Origin: CAYLLD01 sp964425135
GTDB taxonomy: Bacteria > Pseudomonadota > Alphaproteobacteria > Rhodobacterales > Rhodobacteraceae
Reading direction: 5' to 3'
NCBI GenBank assembly: GCA_964425135.1
Contig: CAYRKW010000087.1
Coordinates: forward strand, 1 to 10,316
Length of the DNA: 10,316 nt
Shown one piece after another: positions 5,640 through 10,316 of this stretch. The notes beneath the pieces were generated by a model. The model saw only the letters and a program-made list of their open reading frames with translations. It was not told where the DNA came from and searched no databases. Numbering within the stretch: position 1 is the stretch's first letter; each line of letters begins with the position of its first letter. A program made the translations under genes and the position numbers.

Positions 5640-8531
5640 ATGCCTAAGAAAATGCTTATCGATGCCACCCACGCGGAGGAAACCCGCGTCGTGGTTATCG
5701 AAGGAAATAAAGTCGACGAATTTGATTTTGAGACGGTAACCAAGCGGCAGATCGCCGGAAACATATATCTTGCAAAAGTTACCCGCGTAGAACCGTCGCT
5801 TCAGGCGGCCTTCGTGGATTATGGCGGCAATCGCCATGGCTTTTTGGCCTTCTCGGAAATCCACCCCGACTACTACCAAATCCCGCTCGAAGATCGCAAA
5901 AAGCTCATCGAAGAAGAAGCTGCGCTCGAACGCGCCGAGGCCGAAGCCGATGGGGCGTTGGTCGAAGAGGAAGAAAAGCCCAAACCCAAGCGCCGCCGCA
6001 GCAGCAAAGCCAAACCTGCCGAAGAGGCCGCATCCGAAAAAATGGAAGCGTCCAATGATGATGCGGCCAAATCCGAAGATGTGCCTGCTGAAAATGCGGA
6101 CGACACCAAAGATGACGACGCAGGCACCACCATGGCCGAAAGCGCCGGTGCCAGTGATGAAGACGATGTGATCTCCTCTGATGAGGTCGAAGACGACGGC
6201 TCGCTTCTGGTCGAGACGCCCGAATCCGACGCGCCTGCGAAAAAGCCGCGTAAACGCCGTAAGGCGCCTGCGAAAAAGGCCAAGAAGGACGAAGGCGACG
6301 ACAGCGACACGGATGCCGAGGATACACCCGACGCAACCGCCGAAGACGCGCCAGCGCCCAAGAAAACCCGCGTAAGACGTCGTCGCAAGAAATCTGATGA
6401 TGCGGATGAGGCCGATGCCAAGTCGGCGGACGCCGATCCGGCCAGCAATATCGAGAGTGTTGCGGCAGAATCGGTCGAAGAAGAGTTTGTGCGTAAAAAA
6501 CCACGCCAGCGCCGCTTCAAAATCCAAGAAGTCATCCGCGTGCGCCAGATCCTTCTGGTTCAGGTGGTCAAGGAAGAGCGCGGCAATAAAGGCGCGGCAC
6601 TGACGACATATCTGTCGCTCGCAGGTCGCTATTGCGTCCTGATGCCAAACACAGCGCGCGGCGGCGGTATCAGCCGCAAGATCACCAACCCGTCCGATCG
6701 TAAGAAGCTTAAGGAAATTGCAGGCGAGATCGAAGTGCCCGAAGGCGCAGGCCTCATCGTGCGCACCGCAGGCGCGCGCCGCACCCGCACCGAGATCAAG
6801 CGCGACTACGAATATCTCCTGCGCTTGTGGGAGCAAATTCGCGACCTGACCCTCTCCTCAATTGCGCCCAAGCTAATCTATGAGGAAGGCAATCTCATCA
6901 AACGCTCGATCCGCGATCTTTACAGCCGCGAGATTGATGAGGTCATCGTTGCTGGCGATGCGGGCCATGCAGAGGCGAAAGCCTACATGAAGATGCTGCT
7001 GCCCAGCCACGCCAAAAACGTCAAACTCTATCAGGATACTATGCCGCTCTTCTCCCGTTATCAGGTGGAAAATTACCTGGGTGGCATGATGAACCCGACG
7101 GTGCAGCTTAAATCCGGTGGTTACATCGTCATTGGCATTACCGAGGCGCTGGTTGCAGTTGACGTGAACTCCGGTCGCGCCACCAAAGAAGGCTCCATCG
7201 AAGAGACCGCACTCAAAACCAATCTTGAAGCGGCGACCGAGATTGCCCGCCAGATGCGTCTGCGCGATTTGGCTGGCCTCTTGGTCATCGACTTTATCGA
7301 CATGGAAGAACGCCGCAATAACATCGCCGTCGAAAAACGGCTCAAGGATGCGCTCAAAACCGACCGCGCTCGTATTCAGGTCGGTCGTATCTCCGGTTTC
7401 GGCCTTCTGGAGATGTCACGTCAACGCCTGCGCCCCGGCATGCTCGAAGCCACCACAACGCAATGCCCGCATTGCTACGGCACCGGCTACATCCGTTCGG
7501 ACGAAAATCTCGCCCTCGCCATTATGCGCGAATTGGACGAGGAAGGCATGCGCTCGCGCTCCAAAGAAGTGCTGGTCAAAGTGCCAATCGACATCGCCAA
7601 CTACATGCTCAATGCCAAGCGCGAGCATGTGGCGCTGATCGAATCCCGCTACGGCCTGTCTGTGCGCGTTGAAGCGGACCCATCGCTTGTCGGCTCGCAA
7701 TATAACGTGGAGCGTTTCAAAACCGCGACCCGCAATGTTGTGCAAACCGTTGAACACAGCGCCATCACCTCCAATACGGTGCAACTCGACGATATCGAAG
7801 TCGCCGAAGAGCCTGAACAGGCACGCGTCAATGATGATGACCAGCCCAAACGCAAACGCCGTCGCCGTCGCAGAGGCGGGCGCAATCGCAACCGCGACAA
7901 CGATCCGAACCGCGAAAATTCTCACGCCTCTGAGGCTGGTGAATACGCGCCCGACACCGGCAACGTTGCAGAAGAGGTGAAAGGCGAAAAAGCCACCTCT
8001 GATCCTAGTCAAGACGCACCCGAAGAGGCGAAAAAGCCCCGCGCCCGTCGTAGCCGCAAGCCCAAGGACGCGGATGCAGACGCTGGCGGTGAGCAATCAG
8101 CACAAGCGGAGCCAGCGCCTCAAGAGGACGAAAAGCCCAAGCGCAAACGCGCCCCGCGCAAAGCCAAGGCGGATGCCGAAGCACCAGCAGAGGACGCGCC
8201 CGAGGCAAAATCAACCGATGACGCCGATGAAAAGCCCCAAAAGGCTCCACGCAAGCGCACGGCAAAAACCAAGGAAAAGGCCGAAGAGGTGCAAGAAGCG
8301 ACCCCTGCCCCCGCGCCAAAACCGGAGCCAGCGCCCGAACCNNNNNNNNNNNNNNNNNNNNNNNNNNNNNNNNNNNNNNNNNNNNNNNNNNNNNNNNNNN
8401 NNNNNNNNNNNNNNNNNNNNNNNNNNNNNNNNNNNNNNNNNGAACCGGAAGCAAAACCCGAGCCAGAGCCAAAGGCGAAAAAAGAGCGTAAGCGCGCCGG
8501 TTGGTGGTCGCGCGCTCTGGGCAAAGACTAA
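5640..8531 (+). CDS. rne: Ribonuclease E (Rne/Rng family, degradosome scaffold)
   Basis: RNase E is the main endoribonuclease for mRNA decay and rRNA/tRNA processing, and scaffolds the RNA degradosome. The N-terminus (MLIDATHAEE) matches family starts. The S1 domain begins at about 37 and is split by a charged insertion (about 84-290) with acidic runs and Arg/Lys patches at 201-216 and 241-251, then resumes at KEERGNKGAA. Catalytic aspartates corresponding to E. coli D303 and D346 are Asp508 (VDVNSGR) and Asp551 (VIDFIDM). The zinc-link is Cys609-Pro-His-Cys612, used for tetramer formation. The tail has an Arg-rich block (737-752), Lys/Arg-Pro-Ala-Glu low-complexity sequence, and ends with Gly-Trp-Trp at 954-956, resembling the PNPase-docking motif of Caulobacter RNase E. 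A 100-N gap interrupts codons 901-934, so true length is unknown and the frame across the gap is assumed. The 963-residue length counts 34 unknown residues. Confidence 0.97.
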   Translation: MPKKMLIDATHAEETRVVVIEGNKVDEFDFETVTKRQIAGNIYLAKVTRVEPSLQAAFVDYGGNRHGFLAFSEIHPDYYQIPLEDRKKLIEEEAALERAEAEADGALVEEEEKPKPKRRRSSKAKPAEEAASEKMEASNDDAAKSEDVPAENADDTKDDDAGTTMAESAGASDEDDVISSDEVEDDGSLLVETPESDAPAKKPRKRRKAPAKKAKKDEGDDSDTDAEDTPDATAEDAPAPKKTRVRRRRKKSDDADEADAKSADADPASNIESVAAESVEEEFVRKKPRQRRFKIQEVIRVRQILLVQVVKEERGNKGAALTTYLSLAGRYCVLMPNTARGGGISRKITNPSDRKKLKEIAGEIEVPEGAGLIVRTAGARRTRTEIKRDYEYLLRLWEQIRDLTLSSIAPKLIYEEGNLIKRSIRDLYSREIDEVIVAGDAGHAEAKAYMKMLLPSHAKNVKLYQDTMPLFSRYQVENYLGGMMNPTVQLKSGGYIVIGITEALVAVDVNSGRATKEGSIEETALKTNLEAATEIARQMRLRDLAGLLVIDFIDMEERRNNIAVEKRLKDALKTDRARIQVGRISGFGLLEMSRQRLRPGMLEATTTQCPHCYGTGYIRSDENLALAIMRELDEEGMRSRSKEVLVKVPIDIANYMLNAKREHVALIESRYGLSVRVEADPSLVGSQYNVERFKTATRNVVQTVEHSAITSNTVQLDDIEVAEEPEQARVNDDDQPKRKRRRRRRGGRNRNRDNDPNRENSHASEAGEYAPDTGNVAEEVKGEKATSDPSQDAPEEAKKPRARRSRKPKDADADAGGEQSAQAEPAPQEDEKPKRKRAPRKAKADAEAPAEDAPEAKSTDDADEKPQKAPRKRTAKTKEKAEEVQEATPAPAPKPEPAPEXXXXXXXXXXXXXXXXXXXXXXXXXXXXXXXXXXEPEAKPEPEPKAKKERKRAGWWSRALGKD
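8342..8441. other. Assembly gap (100 N) inside rne
   Basis: Exactly 100 N replace sequence inside the RNase E tail. A round 100 is the usual placeholder for unknown size. The flanks both encode Pro/Glu repeats (GAACC directly before and after the gap), so an unresolved tandem repeat is likely. The reading frame after the gap ends in a plausible RNase E C-terminus, but continuity cannot be proven here. Confidence 0.95.
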
Positions 8532-8538
8532 AAACACC

Positions 8539-8569
8539 GCGCGCGCAGGGCACGTTTCCTTGCGCGCGC
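8539..8569 (+). terminator. Strong GC hairpin after rne (probable terminator or 3' stabiliser)
   Basis: GCGCGCGCA (8539-8547) pairs perfectly with TGCGCGCGC (8561-8569). The stem can continue with G8548-T8560, G8549-C8559 and G8550-C8558 to 12 bp with a 7-nt loop. It begins 8 nt after the rne stop. On the plus strand it is followed by AAATTTG, so the T-tract is short for an intrinsic terminator. On the minus strand it is followed by a T-run (8531-8534 complement), but no minus-strand gene is nearby. Confidence 0.5.
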
Positions 8570-8639
8570 AAATTTGATCACTCCACCCTGCCCCACCCGA
8601 TTTTCATTCAAAATCAAACCTGATAGCGTTTGTGGGATC

Positions 8640-10001
8640 ATGAGCTTTCCGCTGCCTCCCCTTCGCTTCAAGTTCCAGCTCGTTCTGATGCTGCTTTGCG
8701 CGGTGCTTCTGGCCGTGCCAAAACGCGCAGACGCGCTCCGCCTGATCCGCGATGCCGAGATTGAGGCGACGCTGCGCCTGATCGCCGATCCGATCCTGCG
8801 CGCCGCCGGCCTCAGCCCACGCTCGATCCGCATTATCATCGTTGACGACACCAGCCTGAACGCCTTTGTCGCCGGGCGCCAAACCATGTTCATCAATTCA
8901 GGCATGCTCATGCGCCTTGATACGGTGCCGAAAATTCAGGCTGTCATCGCCCATGAGGCCGCCCATATAGCCGCCGGTCACCTGATCTCGCTCAATACCA
9001 AAAACACGCCCAGCAGCGCGATGGCCATCGGCGCACTCCTGGCCGGCATGGCCGCCGCAACCGGCAACCGCGATGCCGCCGCCGCGCTCGCCCTTGGCGG
9101 CACGCAAGTCGCAACCCGCTCCCGCCTTGCCCATTCGCGCGCCGCCGAAGCGGCTGCGGATCAAGCCTCCGTACGCTATCTCGCCAAAGCCGGTATCGAC
9201 CCGCAAGCGGCCCTCGACACGCTCGATCTGTTTCGCGGGCAGGAAGTTCTGTCGCGCACACGCATCGATCCATATGCTCAAACCCATCCCCTGACTGCGC
9301 AACGAATATCTTACCTGCGCGATGCTGTGCGCAGTGCCAAAGTCCGAAATATCGCCCCGCATAAAAATCTCGACTACTGGTACAAACGCATGCAGGCCAA
9401 GTTCGACGGCTTTGTGCGCAACCCACGCAGCCAGCTGAGCAAATTGCCAAAACGCACAAATGACGAGCTGGTGGTCTACCGCCGCGCCATCGCAAACCAC
9501 CGCATGTCCAACCTCAAGGCCGCGCAAAACGACATCGCGGCCCTGCTGCGTCACCGCCCGAATGATGCGTATTACCACGAGCTAAGCGGCCAGTTTTACC
9601 TCGCCGCAGGGCAAGCAAAATCAGCGGTCACCGCCTATCGGCAAGCGGCCAAATTCAGCAAAGGCGACGCGTTGATACTGGCCGGTCTGGGACGCGCACT
9701 GCTGGCACTCGACACAAATGCTACCACGAAAGAAGCGCTGAAAGTTCTCGAAAAATCCCGCCAAAGCGGGTTTCCAGACGCGCAACTTTTCCAAAATCTC
9801 GCGATGGCCTATTCACGATTAGGCCAGAACGGGCGCGCGTCTCTTGCAATTTCCGAGCGTTATGCTCTATCGGGCCGTATGGATGATGCAGGGCTTCACG
9901 CCCGCCGCGCGCTCGGTCTTCTGGCCGAAGGTACGCCGTCCTGGCGACGGGCAAATGATATCGCCCGCGCCGCAAAAACACTGAGTGCGAAAAGGAAATG
10001 A
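8640..10001 (+). CDS. Secreted M48-family zinc metallopeptidase with TPR-like C-terminal region (BepA-like)
   Basis: This looks like a periplasmic M48 protease of the BepA (YfgC) type, which in E. coli degrades or chaperones stalled outer-membrane proteins at the BAM and Lpt machineries. The 453 residues begin with a signal peptide (about 1-32, ending RADA). The zinc motif HEAAH is at 105-109, with the third ligand Glu170 in EAAAD. A THPL motif at about 215-218 matches the BepA histidine-switch loop. A helical TPR-like region runs from about 287 to 448. BepA from E. coli is 487 residues, so size and layout fit. The frame extends to a TTG at 8574, but that overlaps the rne terminator hairpin and would spoil the signal peptide, so ATG at 8640 is chosen despite a weak Shine-Dalgarno (GGGA, 2 nt away). 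The next gene starts 1 nt after its stop, suggesting coupling. The exact substrate is unknown. Confidence 0.9.
   Translation: MSFPLPPLRFKFQLVLMLLCAVLLAVPKRADALRLIRDAEIEATLRLIADPILRAAGLSPRSIRIIIVDDTSLNAFVAGRQTMFINSGMLMRLDTVPKIQAVIAHEAAHIAAGHLISLNTKNTPSSAMAIGALLAGMAAATGNRDAAAALALGGTQVATRSRLAHSRAAEAAADQASVRYLAKAGIDPQAALDTLDLFRGQEVLSRTRIDPYAQTHPLTAQRISYLRDAVRSAKVRNIAPHKNLDYWYKRMQAKFDGFVRNPRSQLSKLPKRTNDELVVYRRAIANHRMSNLKAAQNDIAALLRHRPNDAYYHELSGQFYLAAGQAKSAVTAYRQAAKFSKGDALILAGLGRALLALDTNATTKEALKVLEKSRQSGFPDAQLFQNLAMAYSRLGQNGRASLAISERYALSGRMDDAGLHARRALGLLAEGTPSWRRANDIARAAKTLSAKRK
9992..9996 (+). promoter_or_regulatory. Shine-Dalgarno of the DsbA-like gene
   Basis: AAGGA within the last codons of the M48 gene lies 6 nt before the ATG at 10003. 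Stop and start are separated by a single C, so the two genes are probably cotranscribed and translationally coupled. Confidence 0.7.
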
Positions 10002-10002
10002 C

Positions 10003-10316
10003 ATGAAACGCGGCGATTTGTATCTGATTGGCGGTATTGGTCTGGGCGTTGTTGCAACCGCTCTGATCGCGCTCCTATCCAAACCTTCCCCGCGCCTGCC
10101 TCAGATCGCCGCGCTTCCCGTCGTTGAGGCGGTGGAACCCGAAATCGAAATTGCAACCCGCTCCGCCATTGATGGTGATGCGATCCGCACCTACATTCTC
10201 GACAATCCCGAAGTGATCCGCGAAGCGCTCGTCATCCTTGAACAGCGCCGCGCCGTCGAAGATGCCCGTGCCGAACAAATGCTGATCTCACAAAACGCCG
10301 ATGCGATTTTCGACGA
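10003..10316 (+). CDS. DsbA/ScsC-like thiol:disulfide oxidoreductase, N-terminal part (runs off the window)
   Basis: The first 104 codons read MKRGDLYLIGGIGLGVV and continue as one hydrophobic helix (about 7-27), an uncleaved signal anchor or signal peptide. A Pro-rich spacer follows, then a helical segment with DGDAIRTYILDNPEVIREAL at about 65-84. That Tyr-Leu-x-x-Asn-Pro-Glu-Val-like helix followed by Glu/Gln/Arg-rich sequence is the N-terminal region I know from DsbA-family proteins with a ScsC-like N-terminal domain; the following QNADAIFD fits the link to the thioredoxin fold. The catalytic Cys-x-x-Cys and thioredoxin domain lie beyond the window, so activity is not seen. It follows the M48 protease by 1 nt with a good Shine-Dalgarno. 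A role in periplasmic disulfide formation or isomerisation is inferred. The gene is incomplete because of the window end, not because of damage. Confidence 0.8.
   Translation, partial: MKRGDLYLIGGIGLGVVATALIALLSKPSPRLPQIAALPVVEAVEPEIEIATRSAIDGDAIRTYILDNPEVIREALVILEQRRAVEDARAEQMLISQNADAIFD

Noticed and set aside
5275..5739. Plus-strand open frame over the rne leader overlapping the rne start, as a possible upstream ORF
   Set aside because: The GTG start has no good Shine-Dalgarno, composition is Pro/Ala/Arg-rich without a domain, and inverted repeats explain the region better.
5514..6836. Minus-strand open frame of 440 codons opposite the start of rne
   Set aside because: It mirrors the codon bias of the RNase E insertion (Phe/Gly/Leu-rich low complexity) and has no independent support.
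8574..8639. TTG start at 8574 for the M48 protease
   Set aside because: It lies just past the rne hairpin, has no ribosome site, and would bury the signal peptide. The ATG at 8640 starts a normal one.

Overview
The window looks like a chromosomal segment of an alphaproteobacterium, most likely a Rhodobacterales (Roseobacter-type) member. This rests on protein character, not on a database search. RNase E carries the long charged insertion in its S1 domain and the C-terminal Gly-Trp-Trp motif seen in alphaproteobacteria, RF2 lacks the programmed frameshift, and the order prfB / PBP1A / amidase / divergent RNase E is one I know from this class. It is a housekeeping region: no mobile element, CRISPR array, tRNA or rRNA was recognised.

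Left half (about 1-5142, minus strand, read right to left): amiC (periplasmic N-acetylmuramoyl-L-alanine amidase with AMIN domain), mrcA (bifunctional class A penicillin-binding protein, GTG start with a good Shine-Dalgarno) and prfB (release factor 2). Gaps are about 100 and 84 bp with no convincing strong terminator, so cotranscription is likely, with a possible extra promoter in front of mrcA. The first 98 bases lie downstream of prfB, hold no gene, but can fold into a compact three-helix structure.

Middle (5143-5639): a 497-bp divergent intergenic region. It holds an extended -10 promoter candidate for amiC and a long GC-rich leader for rne with several inverted repeats. One is a 10-bp interrupted helix that closes 13 nt before the rne start codon.

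Right half (plus strand): rne (RNase E), whose 3' part contains a 100-N assembly gap in a Pro/Glu-rich coding repeat; a strong GC hairpin after rne; a secreted M48 metallopeptidase with a TPR-like tail (BepA-like); and, 1 nt after its stop, the start of a membrane-anchored DsbA/ScsC-like thiol oxidoreductase that runs off the window.

Functionally, amiC and mrcA act on peptidoglycan, the M48 protease and DsbA-like protein are envelope quality-control or oxidative-folding factors, and prfB and rne serve translation and RNA decay. Nothing here is clearly a new system. The points most worth a second look are the structured rne leader, the folded element at the left edge, and the unresolved repeat in the RNase E tail.
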